From CAYFJO01 sp964343305 (lineage in GTDB: Bacteria; Planctomycetota; Planctomycetia; Pirellulales; Pirellulaceae), in the NCBI GenBank assembly GCA_964343305.1, contig CAYFJO010000009.1, forward strand, positions 1 to 64,000: a stretch of DNA of 64,000 nt, given 5' to 3'. Shown one piece after another: positions 32,192 to 42,365 of the stretch. Positions within the stretch are counted from its first letter, which is position 1; the number at the start of each line of letters is the position of its first letter. The notes below the pieces were generated by a model. The model did no database searches, had not been told where the DNA came from, and was given only the letters and a program-made list of their open reading frames with translations. Both the position numbers and the translations under genes were made by a program.

Positions 32192-33148
32192 CTACTTCGA
32201 CTGTGTTGCCAGCCAGCCAATTGCGGTTGGCATGTCCCCTTCATGGCCACCGTTGAAAATCGTCACGCGAACGGGGCCCGCAACGCGGCGAAAAAGAACT
32301 GAGTGCTTTCGTTTTTCCTGCACGCGGACGTTCCCCAAGAGCGACTTGGGAATCACACGCTCGTTGGTCATCGTGCCAATTTCGTCGGCCGACAGCTTTT
32401 GTTGCGGTTTACCATTCACGTCAGCCAGCCGGTTGAACGCCAGCAACGAATGACTGACCAGCACGCTTCCCGTGTGCCCGTCGTTAATTCCCGCGTTAAT
32501 GTCGATAGAGACGCCTTTTGCCGCGTCAAAATGAAACAGCGGCGAGCGGCGGCGATATTGCTCGTCAACTGCGTCTGACTTTCCCGGTGGTCCGCCGCAA
32601 ATCTTCTCCAGTTCGCCGGCGTATTTCAACTTGCGATTGGTTGCTTCGCCATGCCATGCGGCCAGATCGGAGATGGGTACCCAAGCGCTAGCCCCCGCCC
32701 AAAGCTGCGGCGCGCGGGTCGCCATCACCAGCGTCATATGCCCGCCGCCCGACGCCCCCACAACATAAATGCGTCGCTCGTCAACCTTCGCGCCGCGTTT
32801 CATATAGTCCACCGAATCCAACACATCCTGCACGGCCAAATCCGAAGCACACGCCTGGGGCCGAAGATTCGGCCCACGAAAATCGGGATGCACCAGCGAC
32901 CAGCCGCGACGCTCGCATTCGACCAGGCATTCTTCAACGAATCCCTTTTGCTTATAATTGCCGCTCCATGTGTGCAACACAACCAGCAAAGGTGCTGGCG
33001 ACTTTCGTGCATCATCCGGGACAAACAGTCGGGCCGATTGCAGTTTGCCGTCACTGGAACTTTTGATCTGAACCGTTTGTAGCTCGGCCGCTTCGAGGGA
33101 TTCACAGATCAACAAAACGACAACACAAATGGCACGTTCAATGTTCAT
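32192..33148 (-). CDS. Secreted alpha/beta-hydrolase (esterase/peptidase S9-like)
   Basis: The start at MNIERAICVVVLLICESLEA gives a 318-residue protein with a signal peptide. The fold is alpha/beta-hydrolase: oxyanion region PLLVVLHTWSGNY, nucleophile elbow VVGASGGGHM (Ser in GASGG), and likely His near the C-terminus in FNGGHEGD. An Asp in NAGINDGHTG could complete the triad. Substrates may be esters, peptides or polysaccharide acyl groups. It is followed downstream by a gene-poor stretch and preceded by a perfect palindrome. Confidence 0.8.
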   Translation of the reverse strand: MNIERAICVVVLLICESLEAAELQTVQIKSSSDGKLQSARLFVPDDARKSPAPLLVVLHTWSGNYKQKGFVEECLVECERRGWSLVHPDFRGPNLRPQACASDLAVQDVLDSVDYMKRGAKVDERRIYVVGASGGGHMTLVMATRAPQLWAGASAWVPISDLAAWHGEATNRKLKYAGELEKICGGPPGKSDAVDEQYRRRSPLFHFDAAKGVSIDINAGINDGHTGSVLVSHSLLAFNRLADVNGKPQQKLSADEIGTMTNERVIPKSLLGNVRVQEKRKHSVLFRRVAGPVRVTIFNGGHEGDMPTAIGWLATQSK

Positions 33149-33169
33149 TGTCTTCCCGCACGAACGTTT

Positions 33170-33226
33170 GTAGCTGAATTCGTGAGAATTCAGGATGTGT
33201 GTCTGAATTCTCACGAATTCAGCTAC
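33170..33226. repeat. Perfect palindrome between esterase and thioredoxin-NHL genes
   Basis: GTAGCTGAATTCGTGAGAAT and its complement form arms of about 24 bases around a short loop. It lies between the stop of the thioredoxin-NHL gene and the start of the esterase gene, both on the minus strand. Its outer GTAGCTG word recurs in the palindromes at 43866 and 48133. Confidence 0.9.
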
Positions 33227-33237
33227 GTTTGACTGTT

Positions 33238-35298
33238 CTACTGGACTGTGTGTTTCAATTGCAACTGGTCATTGCGTGCGGCATCAGACAAGGTGACCTG
33301 CCCTGTCCAACTCGCGCCGCCAACTTTGCAAACTGCCGCGGCACCGTCGCCGCAATAAAAATATGTCAGCGCGATGCGCAGCCGCGCCACGCCCTGGGCT
33401 GCCGTGAGGGGAATGCGAAAATCGAGTTGCGTGCCGAGACTTTCAATCTTCTGCGGTGTGGACTGAAAATCAGCGGACACAATCTTGTCGCCGTCCACAA
33501 CTTCGACTTGATAGCTCGTAGGCGCGACCGGGTCTAACTTGAAGCCGTCCGGCAACTTCAATTCAATCGAAACATTCAGTTGATTATCGGTCGGCTTGAT
33601 CGTGGTCGATGCGAACGACGTTTGTTTCACATTTGATGGCGGGGCAATTCGAATTGGCTCGTCGATGCCGGGAGGTTTGAGCCCGTCGATCATGAGCGTC
33701 TTGACCGCGAAGTCGCCGGCCAGATGGATGACCCTTACAAGGTGGTTGTTCGTGTCGGCAATGTACAGCTTGTCCGCGGCGATGCTTAATCCGGCCGGTT
33801 CGTCGAATCGTGCTGGCGTGTCGCTTCGCCCCGGCTCGAGATCTCCCGCGATGGTTTTGAGCGTAAGTGTTCTTAAGTCGATGACTTTGATTTTGTTGTT
33901 GTAGGTGTCCGAAATGTAAATGCGTCCGTCGTGATGCGCGACGCCGATCGGATGCTGTAACATACCCGGCCCAGCTTTGCCTTCACGATCGCCGAAAGTG
34001 AACAATCTCTGGTCGCGCAGCTTGGCCGTGCCGATGACGGTTAGTACTTTGCCGGTCGAGAGGAATGGAACAGCTCGAATCGAGCTGCCTTCGCTGTCGG
34101 CGACGAAAAGCCAGCGGCCATCCGAAGTCAAACCACTGGGTTGGGCAAACGCGGCGTAATTCTTTTGAAACGCTGTGCGCGCCAGCAGCGGTCCATCAAT
34201 GATATCTTCAGCACAACTTCCCGCGAACGGAAAGATCCTCGAGTGATCAGCCGTCATCTTCCAGATTTGATGTTTGCCGGCCATCGCGATGTACAACTCA
34301 TCGTCGTGTACGCACAAGGCCCACGGGCTGGAAAGCGAACTGTATTTCGGGCGACCGGCCACGCGCACCGTGAAATCGCGTGACTGTCTGCCAGTGCCAG
34401 CGATGGTGGTGACTTGCTTCTTTGCCAGATCGACGCGGCGGATTAAGTGGTTTTCGGTGTCGGCGACGTAGAGTGCCCCTTTGTGCAACACCGTCCCCTG
34501 TGGATGATCGAACGAAGCGTCTTGATAACCGCCGTCTTGGCGGCCGATCGCGCCGGAGCCGACGACATCGACCAGCGTGCCATCCAATTTGGTGATCACG
34601 ATGCGGTTGTGGCTGCTGTCGGAAATAAACAGGCGATCCGACGCTTCATCCGCCTGGACTTTGCCGGGAAATCTCAACGGCGTCTCTTTCGCCGAGTAGC
34701 GTTCCAGGTCGAACCGCAGCGGCGTCTCGTCCAACAGACGCTTGCGTCGATACGTCGACACCACGCTACTGAAAAACTTGTCCAGCGTTTCGAACGTCGC
34801 TTCGCCACTGTGCACGGCAATGACAAATCCTTCCGGGTCGATAATCCGCAACGACGGCCAGGCATTGACTTCGTACCTGGTCCATAGAACTCGTCGAGCA
34901 TCGTTGACCACTGGATGGTCTATTTCATATCGCAAAACCGCTTCGCGGATATTCTCGGTGTCGCCTTCCGTAAGAAACTTGGCCGAATGGACGCCGATCA
35001 CGACAAGCTGGTCTGCGTACTTCTGCTCCAGCTTGTGCAATTCGGGCAGAATCTGCATGCAATTGATGCAGCAATAGGTCCAAAAATCAAGGACCACGAA
35101 CTTGCCGCGGAGCTGCCTCAGATCGAGCGGTCCGGCGGTGTTGATCCAATCCCCACCACCGTCCAACGAAGGTGCGCGGACTCGATTGGGAAGCTTGCTG
35201 ATTCGCTGTGCGAGAACGTCCTGCCCGACTAGCACGACGACGATTGTGCTGATGACGGCAAGCTTCGGGATCGATCTAGTCACGAGTTGCTCCGGCAA
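33238..35298 (-). CDS. Exported thioredoxin-like plus NHL beta-propeller protein (NHLRC2-like)
   Basis: A signal segment is followed by a thioredoxin-like domain (residues 45-175) with the unusual active site TYCCINCMQILPEL, as in animal NHLRC2. An NHL-type beta-propeller follows at about 215-540 (units such as PQGTVLHKGALYVADTENHL and RIYISDTYNNKIKVIDL). A beta-sandwich C-terminus has one Cys pair (FYCGDGAAAVCKV). The order matches NHLRC2, whose role is unclear. A redox role in the periplasm is a guess. It is in a possible operon with the esterase. Confidence 0.85.
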   Translation of the reverse strand: MPEQLVTRSIPKLAVISTIVVVLVGQDVLAQRISKLPNRVRAPSLDGGGDWINTAGPLDLRQLRGKFVVLDFWTYCCINCMQILPELHKLEQKYADQLVVIGVHSAKFLTEGDTENIREAVLRYEIDHPVVNDARRVLWTRYEVNAWPSLRIIDPEGFVIAVHSGEATFETLDKFFSSVVSTYRRKRLLDETPLRFDLERYSAKETPLRFPGKVQADEASDRLFISDSSHNRIVITKLDGTLVDVVGSGAIGRQDGGYQDASFDHPQGTVLHKGALYVADTENHLIRRVDLAKKQVTTIAGTGRQSRDFTVRVAGRPKYSSLSSPWALCVHDDELYIAMAGKHQIWKMTADHSRIFPFAGSCAEDIIDGPLLARTAFQKNYAAFAQPSGLTSDGRWLFVADSEGSSIRAVPFLSTGKVLTVIGTAKLRDQRLFTFGDREGKAGPGMLQHPIGVAHHDGRIYISDTYNNKIKVIDLRTLTLKTIAGDLEPGRSDTPARFDEPAGLSIAADKLYIADTNNHLVRVIHLAGDFAVKTLMIDGLKPPGIDEPIRIAPPSNVKQTSFASTTIKPTDNQLNVSIELKLPDGFKLDPVAPTSYQVEVVDGDKIVSADFQSTPQKIESLGTQLDFRIPLTAAQGVARLRIALTYFYCGDGAAAVCKVGGASWTGQVTLSDAARNDQLQLKHTVQ

Positions 35299-35597
35299 GA
35301 TTGATAACGATAGATTGTACCAATCACGGAAGTCGATGACAAAAACGTCGTCACACGGGTAGTGTTCTAGTTTGCCGATTCAGACTTCCGAAACTTCGGA
35401 AAACTTCGGAAGTCTTGCACGGAATGCGAAGTGAACAACCCACGATAACTCGTGAAGAAACCAAAAAGAGGCTGGCCATCCGGGCAGACGAGGGGCAGGT
35501 ACGTCTTACCACAGCCAGCCAGCCAAGACTAAAGTTTAGACAAAATTCTTTGATTGCTCAAAACAGTATCGTATTAGAGTCTCTCATAGCGTTTTCT
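35299..35597. other. Gene-free stretch
   Basis: It holds the upstream region of the minus-strand thioredoxin-NHL gene and the palindrome at 35382-35415. No other feature was seen. Confidence 0.35.
35382..35415. repeat. Palindrome, AGACTTCCGAAG family
   Basis: AGACTTCCGAA pairs with TTCGGAAGTCT, with an extra internal TTCGGAA repeat. It belongs to the same family as the copies at 12649, 52792 and 60258. Confidence 0.75.
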
Positions 35598-36149
35598 TCA
35601 ATTCAACGACGGATCGTCTGGGGCGTCATGGATGTCGAGTTGGTTGAACAACACTTCCTTGCCAATGTCGTCCGTCACCGTTTTCCAAAGGTCTTCATCG
35701 TCGTGAAAAATGTATTCATGCTTGGCGGGTGTGGTGAGCCAGCCGCCCGCATCCAGTTCGTCCTCCAATTGTCCTTCGCCCCAACCGGAATAGCCGATGA
35801 ACAAACGCAACGGTTCGCCCGTGTTGCGAACGAGTTGATCGAGATTGTCGCGGTCCGTGGCGACGTAAACACCTGGCATGATGTCGCCATCCGCGCACGC
35901 CGCATCGACGTGAACGGCGATAATCGGCCCTTGAACGGGACCGCCGAGATGGATGGCGTCGTCACGATCGCTCGGTTCGTCCGCAACCTTTTCCCAGATG
36001 TCCTTGATCGTGATGTTGCTGGGACGATTCAAGACAACGCCCAGTGCCCCGTCGTCGTCGTGTTGAATCATCAGCACCACGGTTCGATAGAAATTCGAAT
36101 CGGGCAACTGAGGCACGGCAATCAGGAGTTGGGCTTGGAGAGAATCCAT
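35598..36149 (-). CDS. AlgH/YqgE (UPF0301) family protein
   Basis: The start at MDSLQAQLLIAVPQL (36149) gives 183 residues. Family hallmarks include FYRTVVLMIQHDDDGALGVV, LNRPSNITIKDIW, HLGGPVQGP and the C-terminal FIGYSGWGEGQLEDEL. The biochemical role of AlgH proteins is unsettled; roles in transcription control and in reactive-nitrogen tolerance have been suggested. It follows the FabH-like gene on the same strand, with 95 bases between them. Confidence 0.92.
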   Translation of the reverse strand: MDSLQAQLLIAVPQLPDSNFYRTVVLMIQHDDDGALGVVLNRPSNITIKDIWEKVADEPSDRDDAIHLGGPVQGPIIAVHVDAACADGDIMPGVYVATDRDNLDQLVRNTGEPLRLFIGYSGWGEGQLEDELDAGGWLTTPAKHEYIFHDDEDLWKTVTDDIGKEVLFNQLDIHDAPDDPSLN

Positions 36150-36244
36150 TTTCTTCTCACTGCGATAACAGTATCTCACGGCAGCCGGGCTGCTTTCACC
36201 CAAGCCATTATATTCAACCGGACCACGGAAGTACGCGAAGAATC

Positions 36245-37252
36245 CTATTTTTTCTCCCAAACTTCTTTCCAAACGCACCCGGCCCAGGACCAGCCGACGC
36301 CGAAGCCGACCAGCATGTTCCGCAGCCCGCTCTTGAGCCGGTCGTCTTCACGCAACTCGCTGATCAAAATGGGAATCGTGGCCGAAACCGTGTTGCCATA
36401 GTTTTCCAATCCCACAGGCAACCGCTCTTCACTCAAGCCAATGCGTTCGCGCAGTTGCTCTAACATTTTGAGTGTCGCCTGGTGAAACAAATACAAATCG
36501 ACGTCATCCATCGACAGTTTCGCGTCGGCAAGAATCTGGTCGACCAATCCCGGGATGGCTCCGACTGTGAAGTTGATTAAACTGGGCCCGTCCATGTATA
36601 GATCGCTGGGCCAACGGTGCCGGTGGCGAGGTTTGATGGCGTCGTCTTCGGGACGGGCTCCACCTTTGGCCACCAACAGCGTGTCCGCGCCGGAGCCATC
36701 CGTGCCGAATTGAAACGCGGACAACGTGGGTTCGTCACACGCATCGATCAACGTCGCGGCAGCCCCGTCGCCAAAGATCGTCCGCAGACTGCGATCCGTC
36801 GGGTGAATGTATTTGGAATAGGTTTCGGCCGTGACCAGCAAGACGCGTCGCGCGGCACGCGATCGAATCAAACCGTCGGCGATCGAGAGCCCATAAACGA
36901 ATCCCGAGCAACCGAGATTAAAATCGAACGCACCAATGTTGGTGCGCAGACCGATTCGTTGTTGCATCAAGCAGGAGGTGGTCGGCAACGGATAGTCCGG
37001 CGTTTGAGTACACAACAGCAGAAAGTCGATGCTCGACGGATCAATGTCATACGTTTCAATAAGCTTCTGTGCCGCCGCGACACCCAAGTCCGATGCGCAT
37101 TCGTCTTCCGCTGCAATATGCCGGCGAGCGATGCCGGTCTTGGAGAAAATCAACTCCATGTCCCAGTTGGGAAATTCGGCCTGAAGTTGTTCGTTGGTTT
37201 CCACGCGCGCGGGCAGGTGGACAGTGATAGGACCAATAGCTGCGTAATTCAC
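36245..37252 (-). CDS. 3-oxoacyl-ACP synthase III (FabH)-like protein
   Basis: A GTG at 37252 gives 335 residues; longer starts only add non-homologous sequence. The thiolase fold has all catalytic residues: Cys115 (FNLGCSGFVYG), His in YLFHQATLKM and Asn in LENYGNTVSATIP. It condenses acyl-CoA with malonyl-ACP or makes related products. An N-terminal VNYAAIGPITVHLPA is typical. Members next to unusual pathways can make other products, but no such genes are nearby. Confidence 0.85.
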   Translation of the reverse strand: MNYAAIGPITVHLPARVETNEQLQAEFPNWDMELIFSKTGIARRHIAAEDECASDLGVAAAQKLIETYDIDPSSIDFLLLCTQTPDYPLPTTSCLMQQRIGLRTNIGAFDFNLGCSGFVYGLSIADGLIRSRAARRVLLVTAETYSKYIHPTDRSLRTIFGDGAAATLIDACDEPTLSAFQFGTDGSGADTLLVAKGGARPEDDAIKPRHRHRWPSDLYMDGPSLINFTVGAIPGLVDQILADAKLSMDDVDLYLFHQATLKMLEQLRERIGLSEERLPVGLENYGNTVSATIPILISELREDDRLKSGLRNMLVGFGVGWSWAGCVWKEVWEKK

Positions 37253-37530
37253 GAGGCATTCTTCGGTTTGGAGTGCGGCTGAGTTCGTCCTTGAAGCATG
37301 GTCAAAATACTCACGCGACGCCAGTCGGTCAATCATGCAAGGATTGACTGATCCGGTTGGACAAAAACTGACGGCAACACGAGCCGCAAACTCGCCGATT
37401 TCACCGCGAGTGGAATGCTATCTGGCGTAGACGACGAGACCAAACCCCGTTATCTTTAAGGGTTTATGAGGAGTCTAGCTCGACCGTAAAATGGCCACCA
37501 GTGACGATGGTCGCCGGTCGATCCCAGCGT
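37253..37530. other. Divergent promoter region between FabH-like and RND genes
   Basis: This non-coding stretch serves two divergent genes. No clear palindrome is present. A GTG at 37501 and an ATG at 37507 are alternative starts for the RND gene. Confidence 0.35.
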
Positions 37531-40500
37531 ATGAAGCCGTCTTTCTTCTCACGTCCCGTCCCGATCTTCGGCAATGTTGCGGTCGCGATATTGTTTGCGG
37601 TCTTCTTTCTTGTGCCATTCGCCTTTCGCGGGGCGCGGCTGGCCGTCAAAAGTTTGACGAACGACGTGAAGGACTGGCTGCCTCCCGATTATCCGGAAAC
37701 GAAAAAGCTTCGTTGGTTCAACGAGCATTTCATGGGTGAGCAATTCATCATTGTCACCTGGCCGGGTTGTTCGGAGGAAGATCCTCGGTTCCACAAGTTT
37801 GTGGAAAAGTTGCGGGCGGAGGTCGCGGACTCCGGTTCTGGACATGGTTTGCCTGATCCGGATTCGACCGTGCAGGACCGCGACACCAATCAAAGTGCCC
37901 CCGAAAGCGACGAAGAGCGTGCTCACAAGTTTGGCGACCAAAAGGGACTCTCTTACGCGGGCACGTATTACGAAGGTTGGGGAAGCCATGGCGAGAAGTG
38001 GTTGGCCGGTGACGACGATCAGTGGTACTACATTACGCCCGACGGCAAATTGTATCAGTGGTCGGCCAATTCGAATCTTGTCGGATGGATCAGCCGGCGG
38101 ATTCAATCCGCGATCTATGGCAAGTACGTGGCCCAGGGCAAAGAGGTGGCCCAGTTTGGCGCGGCGCCAACCGACGGGAAGCCAAATGAATTCCACGAAA
38201 ACCCACAGAAACTGCTGGCTCGTTTGTTCAAGAGCATCGAGACCGGCCCCGAAGTATTGGACGAATTAGCCGGTGACGACGGCACATTGTTGCGTGGCAG
38301 CGACGAAGTTGCCGCCGACATTGCACGAGACATCGCGTCGGATCGTTTGACCGGAATCCTGTTCGGCCCGGATACACCCGAGGGGTTCACCTGGGCGCTG
38401 GATGACTTCAAGCAATTGGTGCCCGAAGCAAAACAAAGTGAGTTTCCCGGCGGCTGGGAAGAAACCTACGAACAAACCATTGCGAAGATTGTCGACCAGC
38501 AGTACGCCGGGAAGCGAGAGAACTTGTTGGCGGCTGTTCCCTCGGCGCGATCCCAGCATTGGCGCAGCGTTTTCGACTCACTCGATGTTGAGCCGTCGGC
38601 GCGGCAAACATGCGTCATGCTGACGATGAGTGAAGTGGGTCGCCAAGATCTTTCCCGCGTTTGCGGGCGCGAAGTGTTGGGGAAACCGAAAGGGCGGATT
38701 CTGGAATTGGCGGTCAACCAATGCGGGATCGAGGAAGACGAACTTCGCATGGGCGGCCCACCCGTGGACAACGTGTCGATCGATCAAGAGGGTTCGATCA
38801 CGTTGGTTCGGCTGTTGAACTATTCGTTGATCGTTGGCTTTACGTTGGCCTACCTTTGTTTCAACCGCAGCTTCAAAATGTCGATGATGGTGTTCTTCGT
38901 CGGCGGAACGAGCGCCGCGGCGAGCTTGGCAATCATCTTTTGGACTGGCTCGACGCCCGACTCGGTGACGATGTCGATGCCGTCGCTGGTCTATGTGCTG
39001 GGACTGTCCGGGGCCGTGCACATCGTCAATTATTATCGCGACGCGGTGGACGAAGGTGGGCATGAAGGTGCCGCGGTCACTGCGATCGAGCACGGTTGGT
39101 TTCCCTGCACGTTGGCCGCGTTTACCACCGCGCTGGGACTCATTTCACTTTGTGTCAGTACCTTAACTCCGATCAACAAATTTGGTTTCTTTTCCGCGAT
39201 GGGAGTCATGGCGACGGTCGTCGTGCTGTTTACCTACTTGCCGTCGGCACTGGAGGTTTGGGCGCCCAAGGATAAACGCAAAGATCGCGGTGAACGAGAA
39301 AATGGCGGACTGGGATTCAATGTGGGACAGCGCGTCAGCCACATGTGGGAGCAAATCGGTGATTGGGTCGTGACGCGCAATGTGCTGACGGCTACGACTT
39401 GTGTTTGCGTGCTGGCGGTGTTTGCCATTGGGTTGCCAAAGATCGGCGCGTCGGTCCAGTTGCTGAAGATGTTCGACCAAAAGTCCGTCATTATCCGCGA
39501 TTACAAATGGATGGAATCGAACCTCGGCAACCTGGTTCCCATGGAACTGGTCGTGTCCGTCGATTCCGAATCGCTTCGCGCTCCGCTGGACGAATTGGAC
39601 GACCACGCCGATAGCGCGACAAACCCGAATTTGCAGTACAGTTTTCTCGAACGTGCCGAGATCGCGGCTCGCGTTCAAGAAGTCGTCGAGTTGGAATTCG
39701 GCGACGATGCCCGAGGAATTGTTGGGCGGGGGATGTCTCCCGCCACGTTCATTCCTCCCTTGCCTGGTCCCGATGGCGGGACGATCTTTGGCCCGCGCAG
39801 CGCGTTTAACAGCAAACTTGAGTCCGGCCGCGAAGAACTTCTGCAGACAGACTATCTCAGCATTGAAAACGACGACGATCGCGAATTGTGGCGAGTCAGC
39901 CTGCGGCTAGCCGCGCTGAACAACGTTGACTACGGCGACTTCGCCGACCAGTTGAAGCTGGCCGTCGAACCGGTGATGGCCGCCTATCGTTTTCGCAATC
40001 GCATCGTACGGCAGATTCTGGAGTCAAAAGACGAAGATCGTGCCCCCAAACACTTGGCCAGCGTCGTTGGTTCCAAGGTGTTGATCCTCGGGGCGGACCC
40101 CGACGAGTTCGATCGGGAACGCGGCATCCCACGAACCGAAGAGACGCCGATCAACCAAACTGCCATCTTTGCCCATTCGCTTGACGAACTGCTGCGAAAC
40201 CGTGGTTTTCGCCGGGGAACCAACGAGAAAACACCGCTCGTGTGGCGCAATCCTGAATCGTTTCCACCCGATTCAAAAAAAGACCAATGGTCGCAAGCGC
40301 TGGGAGCGTTCGATTTGGTCGTCGTCGCCAATGACCACGGCAAATATGATTTGAAGTTTATCCAGGACCATGCCAACCAGGTGGTTGACGCTCGTAATCA
40401 TCGGTTCGATCTCGACAACCCCAAGACGGCCGAAACGCGTCACACAGATTTGGATGAAGACACCACGGTTTTGGTCGCCTACACGGGGATCGTGCCAATC

Positions 40501-41217
40501 GTTTACAAGTCGCAATGGGCTTTGATGCGTAGCTTGAAAGACAGCATCGGGTTGGCGTTTGTGATGATCGCCTTCGTGATGATGCTCTTGCTGCGAGACT
40601 GGCAGCGACCGGTTGGTCTGGACAACACGTTGAATGTTCGAGCCGGCATGGTATCGATGTTTCCCAACGTGTTTCCAGTCATTCTCGTGTTCGGTGCGAT
40701 GGGGCATTTGGGATACACGGTGGATATCGGGTCGATGATGACGGCCAGCGTCGCGATGGGAATTGCCGTCGATGACACGATCCACTTTTTGAATTGGTTC
40801 CGGCTCGGTTTACGCGAAGGACTGTCGCGCAACGAAGCCATTAAACTGGCCTACAACCGCTGTGCCACTGCGATGACACAGACCACGCTGATCGGCGGCT
40901 TCGGACTGGCCGTTTTCGCCGCCAGCACCTTCACGCCGACGCAGCAATTTGGCATCTTGATGCTCTTGCTGTTGGCCGCGGCGTTGATTGGCGATTTGAT
41001 CTTTTTGCCCGCGCTGCTCGCCGGACCACTCGGCAAATACTTTGAACTCAAGAGTGCCGAACTGCAGAAGACTGACCAGGAAGTCCCCGTCGAATCGGAT
41101 GTGTCACCAGAGCCGTCCGACACGGATTCCGCTTCGGACAACGGATCGGCAGCATCTCGAAACAAGACGCCTCATTCGAGAAAAACGCCCAGCGTGGCGA
41201 AATCAGAAACGACTTAA
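37531..41217 (+). CDS. Large RND-superfamily exporter (MMPL/SSD type)
   Basis: An ATG at 37531 gives 1228 residues; earlier starts at 37501/37507 are possible. Two RND halves are visible. Each has an N-terminal helix, a large extracytoplasmic loop and a bundle of membrane helices (LVRLLNYSLIVGFTLAYLCF and MPSLVYVLGLSGAVHIVNYY in the first half; GSMMTASVAMGIAVDDTIHF in the second, with the key DD pair). The first loop is very long and charged, with Asp/Glu clusters. Such exporters move lipids or hopanoids. The C-terminal tail is Ser/Glu-rich and probably cytoplasmic. The cargo is unknown. Confidence 0.85.
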   Translation: MKPSFFSRPVPIFGNVAVAILFAVFFLVPFAFRGARLAVKSLTNDVKDWLPPDYPETKKLRWFNEHFMGEQFIIVTWPGCSEEDPRFHKFVEKLRAEVADSGSGHGLPDPDSTVQDRDTNQSAPESDEERAHKFGDQKGLSYAGTYYEGWGSHGEKWLAGDDDQWYYITPDGKLYQWSANSNLVGWISRRIQSAIYGKYVAQGKEVAQFGAAPTDGKPNEFHENPQKLLARLFKSIETGPEVLDELAGDDGTLLRGSDEVAADIARDIASDRLTGILFGPDTPEGFTWALDDFKQLVPEAKQSEFPGGWEETYEQTIAKIVDQQYAGKRENLLAAVPSARSQHWRSVFDSLDVEPSARQTCVMLTMSEVGRQDLSRVCGREVLGKPKGRILELAVNQCGIEEDELRMGGPPVDNVSIDQEGSITLVRLLNYSLIVGFTLAYLCFNRSFKMSMMVFFVGGTSAAASLAIIFWTGSTPDSVTMSMPSLVYVLGLSGAVHIVNYYRDAVDEGGHEGAAVTAIEHGWFPCTLAAFTTALGLISLCVSTLTPINKFGFFSAMGVMATVVVLFTYLPSALEVWAPKDKRKDRGERENGGLGFNVGQRVSHMWEQIGDWVVTRNVLTATTCVCVLAVFAIGLPKIGASVQLLKMFDQKSVIIRDYKWMESNLGNLVPMELVVSVDSESLRAPLDELDDHADSATNPNLQYSFLERAEIAARVQEVVELEFGDDARGIVGRGMSPATFIPPLPGPDGGTIFGPRSAFNSKLESGREELLQTDYLSIENDDDRELWRVSLRLAALNNVDYGDFADQLKLAVEPVMAAYRFRNRIVRQILESKDEDRAPKHLASVVGSKVLILGADPDEFDRERGIPRTEETPINQTAIFAHSLDELLRNRGFRRGTNEKTPLVWRNPESFPPDSKKDQWSQALGAFDLVVVANDHGKYDLKFIQDHANQVVDARNHRFDLDNPKTAETRHTDLDEDTTVLVAYTGIVPIVYKSQWALMRSLKDSIGLAFVMIAFVMMLLLRDWQRPVGLDNTLNVRAGMVSMFPNVFPVILVFGAMGHLGYTVDIGSMMTASVAMGIAVDDTIHFLNWFRLGLREGLSRNEAIKLAYNRCATAMTQTTLIGGFGLAVFAASTFTPTQQFGILMLLLLAAALIGDLIFLPALLAGPLGKYFELKSAELQKTDQEVPVESDVSPEPSDTDSASDNGSAASRNKTPHSRKTPSVAKSETT

Positions 41218-42365
41218 CGATGGAGCGCCGCCAACGCAAGCGGCGTCGCAATCAGCGGATCGTCTTCTTTGCCGTCGAACTTTTCGTTTTGCCACGATCC
41301 ATCCGTTCGTTGTCTCTTCATCAGCTCACGCTGAATCTCTGCGACACGGGTGTCGCCTTGTTCTTCGCATTGGGACAGTGCATGGGCTGTCGACCAGCAG
41401 TAATAATAGTAGTACGCCTCTCGAACCGCTTTGCGGCTTTCGACAAATTGCCCGGGGTGTGAGGTCGCGGAAAAATGCTTCATCAGCCAACCCCGTGCGG
41501 CAACGACTCGCTGGTGATCTTCCTGGAGTCCGCACAACCGCAGCGCACGCAAACCGTCGGCCGTGGTACTGCCGTACGAGCGAAAGCATCGCACACCAGT
41601 CGAAGCGGTTTCCATGCCCGCTTTGTTCCGAACCTGATCGGTGGGCGAAAAGAAAAAACCGCCATCGTCAAAGTCCGTAGCGGACGCCGCATTGGTCGCA
41701 AAATTCTGACAGCGCAAGACGAATTGACGAATCTCACGGATCCGAGCTTCATCGGCCGCCACTCCGGACCGGCGAAGTGCCGCCAATCCGATAAGCGTCG
41801 CCGACAGATTGGGACCAGGAAAGATGTTCCCACTTGTCTTTGTCCAGCGCGGTGGAAACGGTTGATATCCCCAACCGCCAAACCGCGCGTCCGTTGGCTT
41901 CCAGCCGTTATGACCCCCATAGCGATGTTTTTCGAGATATTTCAACAGCCGGTCGACAGGTTGATTCGCCTTGTCCAACACGATCGACGCAAAAGCCGAA
42001 CTATACACGGGGTACGTGAAGTTCATCTCGCCTTCCGCAAGTTTGATGAGATACTTGCGAGCAAGCTCGACGGCCAACGAAACGGCCTGCGTTTTAACAG
42101 GCAACTCGTTCAATACGAAGGCAATGAACGGCGTCAGCTCCGAGCCACCGCGTAGCACGCCATATTGCTCAGATCGCCAGGCACCGTCCGGCGATTGTTT
42201 CGACAAGACAAATTCGACCGCTCGTTGGATCGCCCGATGTTTCGAACTGGCATCGACAGCGCTGCAATGCGAAGCAAAAACCAAACTCCCCGCCAGCCCA
42301 CCCAGACACGCAGACGTCCAATCACGCCGGGATAAATGCTGCGAATGTAAATCTGTACTTAACAT
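41214..42365 (-). CDS. Secreted terpene-cyclase-fold (squalene cyclase/prenyltransferase-like) protein
   Basis: The start at MLSTDLHSQHLSRRDW gives 383 residues with a Tat-like twin-Arg signal (SRRDWTSACLGGLAG). Repeats of the alpha-alpha barrel are visible, with QSPDGAWRSEQYG, HNGWKPTDARFGGWGYQPF and DFDDGGFFFSP and a final RTDGSWQNEKFDG. These QW-like repeats belong to the squalene-cyclase fold. The acidic DxDD motif of true cyclases is not obvious, so it is likely a secreted, non-cyclase relative. The gene converges on the RND gene with 4 bases of overlap. Confidence 0.7.
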   Translation of the reverse strand: MLSTDLHSQHLSRRDWTSACLGGLAGSLVFASHCSAVDASSKHRAIQRAVEFVLSKQSPDGAWRSEQYGVLRGGSELTPFIAFVLNELPVKTQAVSLAVELARKYLIKLAEGEMNFTYPVYSSAFASIVLDKANQPVDRLLKYLEKHRYGGHNGWKPTDARFGGWGYQPFPPRWTKTSGNIFPGPNLSATLIGLAALRRSGVAADEARIREIRQFVLRCQNFATNAASATDFDDGGFFFSPTDQVRNKAGMETASTGVRCFRSYGSTTADGLRALRLCGLQEDHQRVVAARGWLMKHFSATSHPGQFVESRKAVREAYYYYYCWSTAHALSQCEEQGDTRVAEIQRELMKRQRTDGSWQNEKFDGKEDDPLIATPLALAALHR

